64,000 bases of DNA. Source: Sphingomonas glaciei. GTDB lineage: Bacteria > Pseudomonadota > Alphaproteobacteria > Sphingomonadales > Sphingomonadaceae. The notes beneath the pieces were generated by a model. It searched no databases. It saw only the letters and a list, made by a program, of their open reading frames with translations, and was not told the origin of the DNA. Location: the NCBI RefSeq assembly GCF_023380025.1, contig NZ_CP097253.1, positions 2,141,001-2,205,000 of the forward strand, written 5' to 3'. Below are positions 1-8,378 of the stretch, in pieces. The position numbers and the translations under genes were made by a program. Numbering within the stretch: position 1 is the stretch's first letter; each line of letters opens with the position of its first letter.

Positions 1-1251
1 GTCGTGGCTGATGTGGCCGCCGTCGGCGATATAGTTGAAGATGCGGCGGACCATCCGGGCATGGTGCATCGGCCCGACCTTGCGGAAATCGGGCAGCCCG
101 CACGCCGCCCACAGCCGCCGCGCGACGACGCCTTTGCGGTCGGCGACGGCGGGATCCTCGGCCAGCGCCTTCAGCACCGCGAGGTCGATCCCCGGCGGGG
201 CGGGACGGAGCAGCGGATCGTCGCTGCGCGCCTCGAGGCTGTGGATCAGCGCGCCGACGTCGGTGAAGTCGAGGTCGGCCGAGCGCCAGTAGAGGTTATC
301 GAGCGGACGGAAGCGATGCTCCTCGACCGCGTTGATCTCCTCGTCGGTGAACGCCGGACCATTGTCGCCGCCGAGGCCAAGCGTGCCGAAGGTGCCGTCG
401 CGCTGGTGGCGCCCGGCGCGGCCGGCGATCTGCGCCATTTCGGGGATGGTCAAGCGTCGTTCGCGGCGGCCGTCGAACTTGTCGAGGCCGGCAAAGGCGA
501 CGTGGGCGACATCCATATTGAGGCCCATGCCGACGGCGTCGGTGGCGACCAGATAATCGACCTCGCCGCGCATGAACATGTCGACCTGGGCGTTGCGGGT
601 GGCGGGGCTCAGGGCGCCCATCACTACCGCGGCGCCGCCCTTGAAGCGGCGCAGCATTTCGGCGAGCGCATAGACCTGCTCGGCCGAGAAAGCGACAATT
701 GCCGAGCGCGGCGGCAGGCGCGACAGCTTGGCCGCGCCGCCGTAGCGCAGGGTCGAGAAGCGTGGGCGGCTGACGATCTCGGCCTCGGGAATGAGCTGGC
801 GGACCAGCGGCCTCAGGCTGGCGGAGCCGAGGATCAATGTCTCCTCGCGGCCGCGGGCGCGCAGCATGCGGTCGGTGAAGACGTGGCCGCGCTCGGGATC
901 GGTGCCGAGCTGGGCTTCGTCGATCGCGCAAAAGGCGAAGTCCTTGGGGCCATCGGTGCCGCCGGGGACCCCCGATGGCAAAGGGACCGGCATGCTTTCG
1001 GCGGTGCACAGCCAGTAGCGCGCGGTCGGCGGGACGATGCGCTCCTCGCCGGTCAGCAGGGCGACCTTCGATTCGCCCTTCAGCTTGACGACGCGGTCGT
1101 AGACCTCACGCGCCAGCAGGCGCAGCGGGAAGCCGATGACGCCCGACGAATGGGCGCACATCCGCTCGATCGCCAAGTGGGTCTTGCCGGTGTTGGTGGG
1201 CCCGAGGACGGCCCTGACAATGCCGTCGGAACGCCCGGCCATGAGGCTCAT
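1..1251 (-). CDS. SUV3-like DEAD/DEAH-box helicase, N-terminal 417 residues (gene runs off the left edge)
   Basis: ATP-dependent RNA/DNA helicase of the mitochondrial SUV3-like group common in alphaproteobacteria. The reading frame is open from the ATG at 1251 (second ATG at 1242) to base 1. Visible motifs are Walker A GPTNTGKT (residues 17-24), motif II DEAQ near residue 110 followed by RGHVFTDR, and in the second RecA domain ATDAVGMGLN and motif VI AGRAGRHQRDGTFG. The C-terminal part lies outside the window. In relatives a gene for an S4-domain protein often follows; that cannot be tested here. The long plus-strand frame over the same bases is a GC-rich shadow. Family assignment is firm; substrate is unknown. 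Confidence 0.88.
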   Translation of the reverse strand, partial: MSLMAGRSDGIVRAVLGPTNTGKTHLAIERMCAHSSGVIGFPLRLLAREVYDRVVKLKGESKVALLTGEERIVPPTARYWLCTAESMPVPLPSGVPGGTDGPKDFAFCAIDEAQLGTDPERGHVFTDRMLRARGREETLILGSASLRPLVRQLIPEAEIVSRPRFSTLRYGGAAKLSRLPPRSAIVAFSAEQVYALAEMLRRFKGGAAVVMGALSPATRNAQVDMFMRGEVDYLVATDAVGMGLNMDVAHVAFAGLDKFDGRRERRLTIPEMAQIAGRAGRHQRDGTFGTLGLGGDNGPAFTDEEINAVEEHRFRPLDNLYWRSADLDFTDVGALIHSLEARSDDPLLRPAPPGIDLAVLKALAEDPAVADRKGVVARRLWAACGLPDFRKVGPMHHARMVRRIFNYIADGGHISHD

Positions 1252-1310
1252 GTTGGCAGGAACGGAGCCGGGCGCAAGTGTGTCCGGCGCGACACCCCCT
1301 CTCGTTTATG

Positions 1311-1360
1311 CTGAGCGAAGTCGAAGCACGTCGGCGCCCGCGCCCTTCGACTTCGCTCAG
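1311..1360. repeat. Perfect 16-bp inverted repeat with 18-base loop, sphingomonad-type intergenic repeat
   Basis: The arm CTGAGCGAAGTCGAAG at 1311-1326 is repeated in inverted form at 1345-1360. It lies between the divergent helicase (start 1251) and M23 peptidase (start 1427) genes. No T-run follows on either strand, so it does not look like an intrinsic terminator. From general knowledge, this arm is a very common dispersed repeat in sphingomonad genomes. Confidence 0.8.
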
Positions 1361-1426
1361 GGCGAACGAGGAGGAGGGAGAACCACCTTAGCGCCGCGTT
1401 AACCTTGCCGCGCGACAAGGGGCGCG

Positions 1427-2848
1427 ATGTTTCAGCCGCCCCGCCCGCTGGTTGCTGCCGCTGCCCTTCCGAGCTTTGGAAGAGCCGCCGCGCTGCGTCC
1501 GCCAGAGCCGCCGTTCAGCCTGGTGGTCGATCTCACGCAGGATCCGTTCAGCCGCCGCTGGTGGCGCGGGGCGGCGACGCTGGCCGCGCTGGTCGCGGGG
1601 GTGGCGCAGCTTGCACCGCCGATCGAGGCGCTGCCGGTGGGCCCGGCACCCGTCACGGGGCCCGACCAGGCGCGGCAGGAAGCGGCGCTGGCGGTCGGCG
1701 CGCTCGCTTATGGCTCGAACACCGGTCTGACCCTGAGCGAGGGTCCGCGGGCACGGCCGATCGCCGCGGCCCCGGCCCGCCAATTGCGCGCGCTCAGCCT
1801 GATCGTTTCACCGGGTGACGAGCTTGCCCGGCTATTACAGCGCAATGGGGCACGGGCGTCCGACGCGCTGCAGGCCGCCGCGCTAGCCCGAGGGCAAGGG
1901 GCGCTTCCACCGGCGGGAACCACGCTGACCGTGCAACTGGGCGCGCCCGATGCGGCGGGCAGCCGCGGGATCGACCGTCTTTCCTATCGCGCCCGGCTCG
2001 ACCTCGAGCTGGTGATCAGCGCCGGCTCCGGCGGCGGACTGAGCGTCGAACGGCGCCAGCTCGGGCTCGACCGGACGCCGCTGCGGATCCGAGGCAGCGT
2101 CGGCGGCGGGCTCTACTGGGCGTTGCGCTCGGCCGGCGCCTCCCCGACTCAGGCGGCCGACTATCTCGGCGCGATTGGGGGGAGCCTCGACGTCGGCAGC
2201 GAGGTGATGCCGGGCGACCGGTTCGAACTGGTGGTGGCGCAGGCCCGGTCGGCGGACGGGCGAACGGTGGCGGGCGGGCTGCTCTACGCCGGGCTCGACC
2301 GCAGCGGCGGGAACGACCTGTCGCTGGTCCGGGTACCGCTCCACGGTCGGCTGCAATGGATCAGCGAGAATGCCTCGCCCGAACCGGTGCAGAGCGGCCT
2401 GCTGGCGCCGGTGTCGGGACCGATCACCTCGACCTTCGGGGCGCGGATGCACCCGATCCTGCGCTTCACGCGGATGCACAACGGGATCGATTATGGCGCG
2501 AGCTGGGGCAGCCCGATCGTCGCCGCGGCCGACGGTCAGGTGGTTCGCGCCGGCTGGGCCGGGGGCTATGGCCGCCAGGTGCGGATCGCACACGCGGGCG
2601 GGCTGGTCACCAGCTACAGCCACATGAGCCGGATCGTCGCGGGCGATGGCGGCACCGTGCGGCGCGGCGAACTGATCGGCTATGTCGGATCGAGCGGCCT
2701 GTCGACCGGACCGCACCTCCATTACGAAGTGCTGCGCAACGGAGCCCCGGTAAACCCGCTGGGCGTGACCCTGGTCAGCCGGCCGGTGTTCGACCAGGGG
2801 CTGATGGCCGCGGTCAGGGCCCGGGCCAAGGCGCTGCGCGGGTTGTGA
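1427..2848 (+). CDS. M23 family metallopeptidase (murein endopeptidase type)
   Basis: Envelope peptidoglycan hydrolase of the LytM/M23 family, 473 residues. A hydrophobic segment near residues 48-65 (AATLAALVAGVAQLAPP) probably acts as a membrane anchor or uncleaved signal. The C-terminal M23 domain (about residues 325-440) carries the zinc ligands H351 and D355 in HNGIDYG and the second motif HLHYE with H430 and H432. The middle is a weakly conserved stalk. Start chosen at the first ATG in frame; no strong Shine-Dalgarno sequence is visible. The catalytic motifs are intact, so an active enzyme is likely rather than a degenerate LytM activator. Confidence 0.88.
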   Translation: MFQPPRPLVAAAALPSFGRAAALRPPEPPFSLVVDLTQDPFSRRWWRGAATLAALVAGVAQLAPPIEALPVGPAPVTGPDQARQEAALAVGALAYGSNTGLTLSEGPRARPIAAAPARQLRALSLIVSPGDELARLLQRNGARASDALQAAALARGQGALPPAGTTLTVQLGAPDAAGSRGIDRLSYRARLDLELVISAGSGGGLSVERRQLGLDRTPLRIRGSVGGGLYWALRSAGASPTQAADYLGAIGGSLDVGSEVMPGDRFELVVAQARSADGRTVAGGLLYAGLDRSGGNDLSLVRVPLHGRLQWISENASPEPVQSGLLAPVSGPITSTFGARMHPILRFTRMHNGIDYGASWGSPIVAAADGQVVRAGWAGGYGRQVRIAHAGGLVTSYSHMSRIVAGDGGTVRRGELIGYVGSSGLSTGPHLHYEVLRNGAPVNPLGVTLVSRPVFDQGLMAAVRARAKALRGL

Positions 2849-2948
2849 AGACGACACTCGGCTTGCCCTTGGGTTAATTCGGACTTAACCTTTCCTCCAT
2901 TGTCGTGACTTCCTGTCGGAACGTCGGACCGCGGATAAAGGAATCGAT

Positions 2949-3557
2949 ATGGGCAAGTTCCTGGCGTTGAGCGCCGCAGCGGCGCTATTGACGAGCGCAG
3001 CGCCGGCGGCTGCTGCCGACTTCTCCTATGCCGGAACCCTGGCTGGCCCCAACAGCGTCCAGCTCACCACCTTCGTGGTCGGAAGTCCGTCCACCGTCAC
3101 GTTTCGCACCTATTCCTTCGCCGGCGGGACGAACGCCGCCGGGACGGTGATCGGCCGCGGCGGATTCGATCCGATCCTGACCCTGTTCGACTCGAACGGC
3201 CTGCTGATCGACGAGAATGACGATGGCGAATCGAATGTCGGCACCGACCCGCTCACGAGCGAACGCGCCGATTCCTTCCTCCGGGCGCTGCTTGGCCCCG
3301 GAAGCTACACGGTCGCGCTGAGCGCCTTTTCCAATTTCGCGAACGGCCCAAATCTCTCGAACGGGTTCGAGAATGACGGTTCGTTCGACGGGCGCAGCAG
3401 CGCTTACGCCTTCGACATCCTGGGGGTGAACAGCGCGGTTCAGGTCGGCGCGGTTCCCGAGCCCGGCACCTGGGCCCTGATGCTGGTCGGCTTCGGCGCG
3501 ATCGGTGCTTCCCTGCGCCGCCGCCGGCGGGTCATCGCGGTTGCCGCGGCCACCTGA
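2949..3557 (+). CDS. PEP-CTERM (PEPxxWA type) exported protein, DVUA0089-like
   Basis: Secreted 202-residue protein. The N-terminus is a signal peptide (MGKFLALSAAAALLTSAAPAAA). The body is rich in Gly, Asn and Asp and contains FDPILTLFDSNG, typical of extracellular beta proteins of the DVUA0089 family. The C-terminus is a sorting tail: VPEPGTWALMLVGF, a hydrophobic stretch and an RRRRR cluster. Such tails are processed by exosortases (established for the PEP-CTERM class); no exosortase gene is in the window. The Shine-Dalgarno AAAGGAA precedes the ATG by 6 bases. The function of the mature domain is unknown. Confidence 0.85.
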   Translation: MGKFLALSAAAALLTSAAPAAAADFSYAGTLAGPNSVQLTTFVVGSPSTVTFRTYSFAGGTNAAGTVIGRGGFDPILTLFDSNGLLIDENDDGESNVGTDPLTSERADSFLRALLGPGSYTVALSAFSNFANGPNLSNGFENDGSFDGRSSAYAFDILGVNSAVQVGAVPEPGTWALMLVGFGAIGASLRRRRRVIAVAAAT

Positions 3558-3629
3558 CAGCCAGGACTTCCGGTTGCTAGGTTGTTAACTTAGGCGTAAT
3601 TATGCGCGGCTCGCAGGGGAGCCTCGCCA

Positions 3630-4328
3630 ATGACACAGCTCGTCGTCATTGCATGCCTTGCCTTCGATCACCGTGCACCCGCCGATGATGTGCAAAGGTT
3701 CAAGGCGTGTCTTCTCCAATGTCCGCAAGTGGAGCGGGCGATGGAGGTGTGCGGCACCTTCGATCTGATCATCGAGGGGCGCTGCTCGGACATCGCCAAC
3801 TATACCAGGGGGATGGAGCGGTTGCGCAAGCCGCTGTCACAACTGGTGTCGCGGATCGAGACCAGCTTCGTGTCGCGGACCATGGACCGGCCCTCGTCGG
3901 TCGAGGAAGACGGCGGCGCGATCTGGCTTCCGTGTCATGACGGCCGGCGCCGGGTGGAACACCGCCAGATCGACAAGATCGTCGCCGAAGGGGACTATAT
4001 GCGGGTCCATGTCGGCAACTGGAGCTGCCTCGTCCACGACACCATGTCGCACCTCGCCAAGGCGCTGGCCGGGGCCGGCTTCGTCCAGCTTCACCGCTCG
4101 TGGCTTGTCCGGATCAGCTTCATCGAACGGCTGGTCCATGACCAGCGGCGATGGACGGCACGGCTGATGGACGGAACGACGGTCAGCGTCGCCAAAAGCC
4201 ATACCCAGGACGTGCTGGCGATCATCTCGGGCGAGTCGTCGAAGCCCGGGGGCCATTCGGCGATCCGGAGCGAGGTTGGCGAAAGGTCGGACGAGGTGAA
4301 CGAAAACCTGCTGAAGCTGACCTCCTGA
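3630..4328 (+). CDS. Transcription regulator: Lrp/AsnC-type ligand domain fused to LytTR DNA-binding domain
   Basis: Protein of 232 residues. Residues about 1-88 read like the RAM ligand-binding domain of Lrp/AsnC regulators: CPQVERAMEVCGTFDLII, then a helix, then SRIETSFVSRTM. There is no Lrp helix-turn-helix. Residues about 105-200 are a LytTR domain: IDKIVAEGDYMRVHVG, the signature VQLHRSWLVRISFIERL, and DGTTVSVAKSH. LytTR normally binds DNA behind a response-regulator receiver; here an amino-acid-sensor-like dimer module replaces it (my inference from sequence pattern). The start has GGGGAG upstream. The gene is followed 55 bp later by the urcA-family gene, which may be a target or operon partner. 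Confidence 0.75.
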   Translation: MTQLVVIACLAFDHRAPADDVQRFKACLLQCPQVERAMEVCGTFDLIIEGRCSDIANYTRGMERLRKPLSQLVSRIETSFVSRTMDRPSSVEEDGGAIWLPCHDGRRRVEHRQIDKIVAEGDYMRVHVGNWSCLVHDTMSHLAKALAGAGFVQLHRSWLVRISFIERLVHDQRRWTARLMDGTTVSVAKSHTQDVLAIISGESSKPGGHSAIRSEVGERSDEVNENLLKLTS

Positions 4329-4342
4329 AGTGCGACCAGAAG

Positions 4343-4378
4343 TCCCGGAGGCGCAATCGGGCGCCCATTTCCGGGAGG
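4343..4378 (+). promoter_or_regulatory. Leader hairpin overlapping the ribosome-binding site of the UrcA-family gene
   Basis: Arms 4343-4349 (TCCCGGA) and 4370-4376 (TCCGGGA) pair perfectly, and inside them 4350-4354 (GGCGC) pairs with 4361-4365 (GCGCC). The right arm covers four of the six bases of the Shine-Dalgarno GGGAGG at 4373-4378, five bases before the ATG at 4384. The fold would hide the ribosome-binding site. This is seen in sequence only; function is inferred. Confidence 0.45.
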
Positions 4379-4383
4379 CACCA

Positions 4384-4782
4384 ATGGAAAGCCGCAAGTT
4401 CGCTTGTCTGACCGCAGCCGTCGTCATGGGGCTCAGCGTCGTTGGTATTGCCGGCGCGTCGGCGGCAGTGGCGCCACCCTTCGAGGATGTCGTCATCAAG
4501 GGCGACCGGATCGATCCCGAGCTGCAGCGGACCGTCAGATATGGCGACCTCAACCTCGCTTTCGCGCCCGGGCAGCGGGTGCTCAAGGCCCGGATCCTGC
4601 GCACCGCGCATGGCCTGTGCTGGGACCTCAACGGCCTGTACGGCGTCGATAGTTGCACAGACCTTGCGATCGACAGCACCGAAGGTCAGGTCGCGCAGGC
4701 GATCACCCGGGCCAAGCGGCAGATGGCCGGGCTTCCGGTCGGTCCAGCGATCGCGATCACCATGGTGATCGGCGGCCGCTGA
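4384..4782 (+). CDS. UrcA family protein
   Basis: Small exported protein of 132 residues with a signal peptide (AAVVMGLSVVGIAGASAAVA) followed by the UrcA core: RTVRYGDLNLAFAPGQRVLKARI, one cysteine in HGLCWDLNG and one in VDSCTDLAI, then a run of helix. UrcA proteins are abundant in sphingomonads and caulobacters and have no established function. Start chosen at 4384 because GGGAGG sits five bases upstream; an in-frame codon at 4330 lacks a ribosome-binding site. A strong terminator follows at 4804-4833. Confidence 0.82.
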   Translation: MESRKFACLTAAVVMGLSVVGIAGASAAVAPPFEDVVIKGDRIDPELQRTVRYGDLNLAFAPGQRVLKARILRTAHGLCWDLNGLYGVDSCTDLAIDSTEGQVAQAITRAKRQMAGLPVGPAIAITMVIGGR

Positions 4783-4803
4783 CGGTTCGAGCAAGGGGGC
4801 GGG

Positions 4804-4833
4804 AAGGGGGATCGCCACGGCGGTCCCCCTTTT
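4804..4833 (+). terminator. Intrinsic terminator after the UrcA-family gene
   Basis: The arms AAGGGGGATCGCC (4804-4816) and GGCGGTCCCCCTT (4819-4831) match at 12 of 13 positions and the stem runs straight into TTTT. It lies 21 bases after the UrcA stop. On the minus strand it would also sit downstream of the HerA-like gene but without a good T-run. Confidence 0.7.
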
Positions 4834-4854
4834 CACGCGGACTGCGATCGGGGC

Positions 4855-6540
4855 TTAGCGCCCGTGGCCGCGCCAGCGCTTGACGGTGCGGTTGATGATT
4901 TCCGCCTCGCCGCCGGTTTCGCGCCACAGCGACGCGAAGCTCGGGTCGCTCGAGGCCGGGCGCTTCTCGGGCTCGAGGTCGTCGAAGCGGACCCGGATCG
5001 GGATCGCGACGCCTTCGCCGCAGACGATGCATTCGCGGTTGCGGAGCGCCGGAATGGCGTCGAGGAAGCCGCGCGCGCCTTCGGGCATGGCGGCGCGGAC
5101 GCAGGCCTGGTCGCGTTCGTTGTTGAGGCGCATGGCGATGATCGTGCCGCACTGCGACAGCACGCCTTCGGCAAGGTCGGACGGGCGCTGGGTGATCAGG
5201 CCAAGGCTGACGCCATATTTACGGCCTTCCTTGGCGATCCGCTCGAGGATCTTGCGGACCGCCTGGACCCCGTTGTTCTCGTCCTTGGGGACGTAGCGGT
5301 GGGCTTCCTCGCAGACCAGCAGGATCGGGCGCTGCGCTTCGGTGCGTGACCAGATGGCATAGTCGAACACCATCCGGGCCAGCACCGAGACGACGACGCT
5401 GGTGATGTCAGACGGCACGCCCGACACGTCGACGATGGAGATCGGCTTGCCGTTGGCGGGCATGCGGAATAGCCGGGCGATGAAGCTGCCCATGCTGTCG
5501 GTAATGTTCATGCCCGAGAACATGAAGGTGTAGCGCGGGTCGGCCTTGAGTTCGTCGAGCTTGGTCTTCAAACGCTGGTAGGGCGTGGTGTCGCCCGCTC
5601 GGTCGAGCTTGCCCATTTCGGCGACGATCACGGCGTTCAAATCGGTCAGCAGGTAGGGGATCGGCGAATCCACCGTCACCTTGCCGAACTGCTCGGAGAA
5701 TTTGTTCTTGGTCCGCGCGGCGAGCAGGCATTTGGCGAGGATGTCGGCGTCGCGGTTGCGCTCGGCCCCGTCGGTGGTGAGCAGCACCTCGCAATGCTCT
5801 TCGAAATTGAGCAGCCAGTAGGGCAGCTGCAGATTGTCGACGTTGAACAGTTCGCCGCAGCCCTTGAAGGCGGCCGAATATTCGCCGTGCGGGTCGATCA
5901 TCACGATATGCCCCTCGGGGCTGTAGTTCGAGATGCGGTGGAGGATTAGAGCGACCGAGGTCGACTTGCCGGTGCCGGTGCTGCCGAGGATCGCGAAGTG
6001 CTTGCTCAGCATCGGGTCGATGTACAGCGCGCCGCGGATGTCGTCGGTCGGGTAGACGGTGCCGATCTCGACGTGGGCGCTGTCGGACGCGGCGAAAACC
6101 TGGCGAAGGTCGTCGGTGGTGACGGGATGCACTTCGGCGCCGGGGATCGGATAGCGTGTGACGCCGCGGCGGAAGCCGCTCATCCCGCCATTCTGGTCGC
6201 GCGTGCCTTCGCCGAGGAAGTCGATCGCGGCGATGATCCGGCCCTGGTCGTCGGCGCGCATGGTGCGGACGTTGGCGATCAGCCAGCTCTTGCCGACCGC
6301 CATCTTGACTTGGCTTCCGACCTGGCCGGACATCGCCACCGAGGGGTCGGAGTGATCGGCCAGCGCCAGCAGCAGGGCCGGATCGAACCGCGCCTGCGAG
6401 CCCGAGCCCGCGATATCGAGCACCGACCCGATCGGCTCGTGCTTTTCGCGGACGATAGGCGGGCGGCTGCCGACCGGCTCGTCTTCGGCGTGGCTGGTCA
6501 GTTCGTCGATCAGTTGCTTGAGACTGGCATTATCTTCCAT
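4855..6540 (-). CDS. HerA-like ATPase (DUF87 domain)
   Basis: Hexameric DNA-translocase-like ATPase of the HerA/FtsK superfamily, 561 residues. An N-terminal HAS-barrel-like region ends near residue 170. Walker A GSTGTGKST is at residues 186-194, IVMIDPHGEYS follows, the Walker B region PILLVCEEAHRYVP lies near residue 410, and GLITQRPSDL is the sensor region near the end. Start chosen at 6540 (MEDNAS); an ATG at 6564 would add eight residues. The usual archaeal partner nuclease NurA is not encoded next to it. Flanking genes are unrelated. Stand-alone bacterial HerA-like ATPases are common in alphaproteobacteria and their role is unsettled. Confidence 0.85.
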   Translation of the reverse strand: MEDNASLKQLIDELTSHAEDEPVGSRPPIVREKHEPIGSVLDIAGSGSQARFDPALLLALADHSDPSVAMSGQVGSQVKMAVGKSWLIANVRTMRADDQGRIIAAIDFLGEGTRDQNGGMSGFRRGVTRYPIPGAEVHPVTTDDLRQVFAASDSAHVEIGTVYPTDDIRGALYIDPMLSKHFAILGSTGTGKSTSVALILHRISNYSPEGHIVMIDPHGEYSAAFKGCGELFNVDNLQLPYWLLNFEEHCEVLLTTDGAERNRDADILAKCLLAARTKNKFSEQFGKVTVDSPIPYLLTDLNAVIVAEMGKLDRAGDTTPYQRLKTKLDELKADPRYTFMFSGMNITDSMGSFIARLFRMPANGKPISIVDVSGVPSDITSVVVSVLARMVFDYAIWSRTEAQRPILLVCEEAHRYVPKDENNGVQAVRKILERIAKEGRKYGVSLGLITQRPSDLAEGVLSQCGTIIAMRLNNERDQACVRAAMPEGARGFLDAIPALRNRECIVCGEGVAIPIRVRFDDLEPEKRPASSDPSFASLWRETGGEAEIINRTVKRWRGHGR

Positions 6541-6607
6541 GGTCGTTCCGAACGCTCCCCACAAATTCTGGAGAGCGGTCTAGTCGAAACGCGGTTAAGA
6601 TTTTGCT

Positions 6608-7369
6608 CTAGCTGCGCTGTCCGAACAGGGCGGCCGCGCCCCAGCCAAGGCCGAGGCTGAGCAGCACCGCGGCGAGGCCATAGAGAAAGGCGTGGCGCCG
6701 CGCCGCGGTGGCGATGAAGCGCTCGAACCCCGTCTTGCGGACCTCCACCTCCTTGGTCGCGGCGGCGATCACCTTGCCGCGATCGATCAGGAAGGTCTCG
6801 GTCTCGTAGGTGCCGATCGGGACCTGGCTCGGGATGACGATGCGGGCGCGGTAGAGGACGCCGTCGCTGATCTCCACGCCGTTGCTGTTCTCGGCATAGA
6901 GGCCTTGGCGGGCGCGCAGTTCGAGCAGGCCGTTCTCGAACCGCTGGGCCTTTTCGGGCTGGGCGCCGCCGCCGGGCGAGAGCTGCAGGTTGCCGAGGCC
7001 GAGTTCATAGACCGCGGCGGTCCGTTCCCCCACCACCTGCGCCAGCGGGCGGTTGGAAGCGACGGCATAATAGCTGGGCGCCGACACGAAGCGGTGGCTG
7101 TCGGCGTTCATCCAGATGCCGGCGATCTTCTGCTTTTCGCGGACGATCATCGGCTGGACCGGGCCTTTCAGCACCACCACCACGTCGAGCGGCCGGGTCG
7201 GGGTGCGGCCGCCGGGATAAAGAATGGCGCCAAACAGCAGCAGTTGCGCCCCGGTGAAGCTGTAGCGGATCTCGATCGCGCGCGCGGAGATGTCGGGCAC
7301 CAGGCGCGGGCCGGCCTGTCCCATCAGCAAAGGCGCCAGCAGCGCCGCGAAGAGCAGCCGCAGCTTCAC
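6608..7369 (-). CDS. TIGR02186 family (Alph_Pro_TM) membrane protein
   Basis: Protein of 253 residues starting at a GTG whose first bases overlap the stop of the upstream TauE gene (GTGA, 7366-7369), so translation is probably coupled. It has an N-terminal signal (LRLLFAALLAPLLMGQA), a beta-rich periplasmic middle with VVVLKGPVQPMIVREKQ and the family-typical WMN, and one C-terminal membrane helix (HAFLYGLAAVLLSLGLGWG). The family is nearly always paired with a TauE/SafE transporter in alphaproteobacteria, so it is probably an accessory subunit. The exact role is unknown. Confidence 0.82.
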   Translation of the reverse strand: MKLRLLFAALLAPLLMGQAGPRLVPDISARAIEIRYSFTGAQLLLFGAILYPGGRTPTRPLDVVVVLKGPVQPMIVREKQKIAGIWMNADSHRFVSAPSYYAVASNRPLAQVVGERTAAVYELGLGNLQLSPGGGAQPEKAQRFENGLLELRARQGLYAENSNGVEISDGVLYRARIVIPSQVPIGTYETETFLIDRGKVIAAATKEVEVRKTGFERFIATAARRHAFLYGLAAVLLSLGLGWGAAALFGQRS

Positions 7370-8277
7370 AGATATTCGATCGAGAAGATTTCTTCGGGGC
7401 GGTAGGTGAGGCCGAGTCCCATCCGCAGCGCCACGGCGAGGATGATGATCGCCAGGCTGAAGCGCAGCAGGTCGGGCTTCAGCCGGGTGGTCAGCCGCGC
7501 GCCGTATTGTGCGCCCAGCACGCCGCCCGCCAGCAGCAGGGCGGCCAGCACGATGTCGACCGACTGGGTGGTGAGGGCATGGATCATGGTGGTGGCGGCA
7601 CTGACCGCGAGGATCATCACCAGGCTGGTCCCGACAACCACCCGCGGCGCCATGCCGAGCAGGTAGATCATCGCCGGCACCAGGATGAACCCGCCGCCGA
7701 TCCCGAGCAGCACGGTGAGGATGCCGGCAACGAAGCCGAGCGCGAGCGGGGCCAGTGGGGAAAGGTAAAGACCGCTGGCATAGAAGCGCCAGCGGAACGG
7801 TAGGGACGCGACCAAACGGTGGTGGCGGCGGCGCGGCGCTTCGGTCTCGGCCGGTTTCCACCAGCCGAGCGCCTTTACCGCGTCGCGTAGCATCAGGGAG
7901 CCGATCGACCCCAGCAGCAGGACGTAGAGGAGGCCGATCAAGACATCGATCTGCCCGCTCGCCTGCGCCAGGCGGAACAGGCCGGCGCCGGCCAGGCTGC
8001 CGACCAGCCCGCCGGCGATCATCACCAGCCCCATGCGCAGGTCGACCCCGCCGCGCTTCATGTGGGCGAAGACGCCCGACACGCTGGCGCCGGTGATCTG
8101 GGTGGTTGCCGAAGCGACCGCGACGCTGGGCGGGATGCCGTAGAAGATCAGGAGCGGCGTGGTCAGAAATCCGCCGCCGACCCCGAACAGTCCCGACAGC
8201 ACGCCGACCAGTCCGCCGAGCGCCACGATGAGCAGCGCGTTGACGCTCATGTTGGCGATGGGGAGGTAGATATCCAT
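7366..8277 (-). CDS. TauE/SafE family sulfite (anion) exporter
   Basis: Inner-membrane transporter of 303 residues with about eight hydrophobic segments. The two family half-motifs are present: GGLVGVLSGLFGVGGGFLTTP near the N-terminus and GFVAGILTVLLGIGGGFILVP in the second half. Members export sulfite, sulfoacetate or related anions; the substrate here cannot be told. Start chosen at the ATG at 8277 rather than 8361, because the family N-terminus (MDIYLPIANMSVN) begins there. It forms a coupled pair with the TIGR02186 gene and is divergent from the gamma-glutamyltransferase gene, 101 bp away. Confidence 0.86.
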   Translation of the reverse strand: MDIYLPIANMSVNALLIVALGGLVGVLSGLFGVGGGFLTTPLLIFYGIPPSVAVASATTQITGASVSGVFAHMKRGGVDLRMGLVMIAGGLVGSLAGAGLFRLAQASGQIDVLIGLLYVLLLGSIGSLMLRDAVKALGWWKPAETEAPRRRHHRLVASLPFRWRFYASGLYLSPLAPLALGFVAGILTVLLGIGGGFILVPAMIYLLGMAPRVVVGTSLVMILAVSAATTMIHALTTQSVDIVLAALLLAGGVLGAQYGARLTTRLKPDLLRFSLAIIILAVALRMGLGLTYRPEEIFSIEYL

Positions 8278-8378
8278 GAGGCGGGGCAGCGATAGCGGAT
8301 AGGGCAGGGCAGGCAAAGGCGGCTGGACCCCCTTGTCGCCCTTGGCGTTCTCTCCCCGCACCTTTAGGCCGGAGCCCC

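Noticed and set aside
4..1314. 436-residue plus-strand frame opposite the helicase
   Set aside because: The minus strand encodes a clear helicase with motifs GPTNTGKT, DEAQ and AGRAGRH; the plus frame is a GC-rich antisense shadow with no family pattern.
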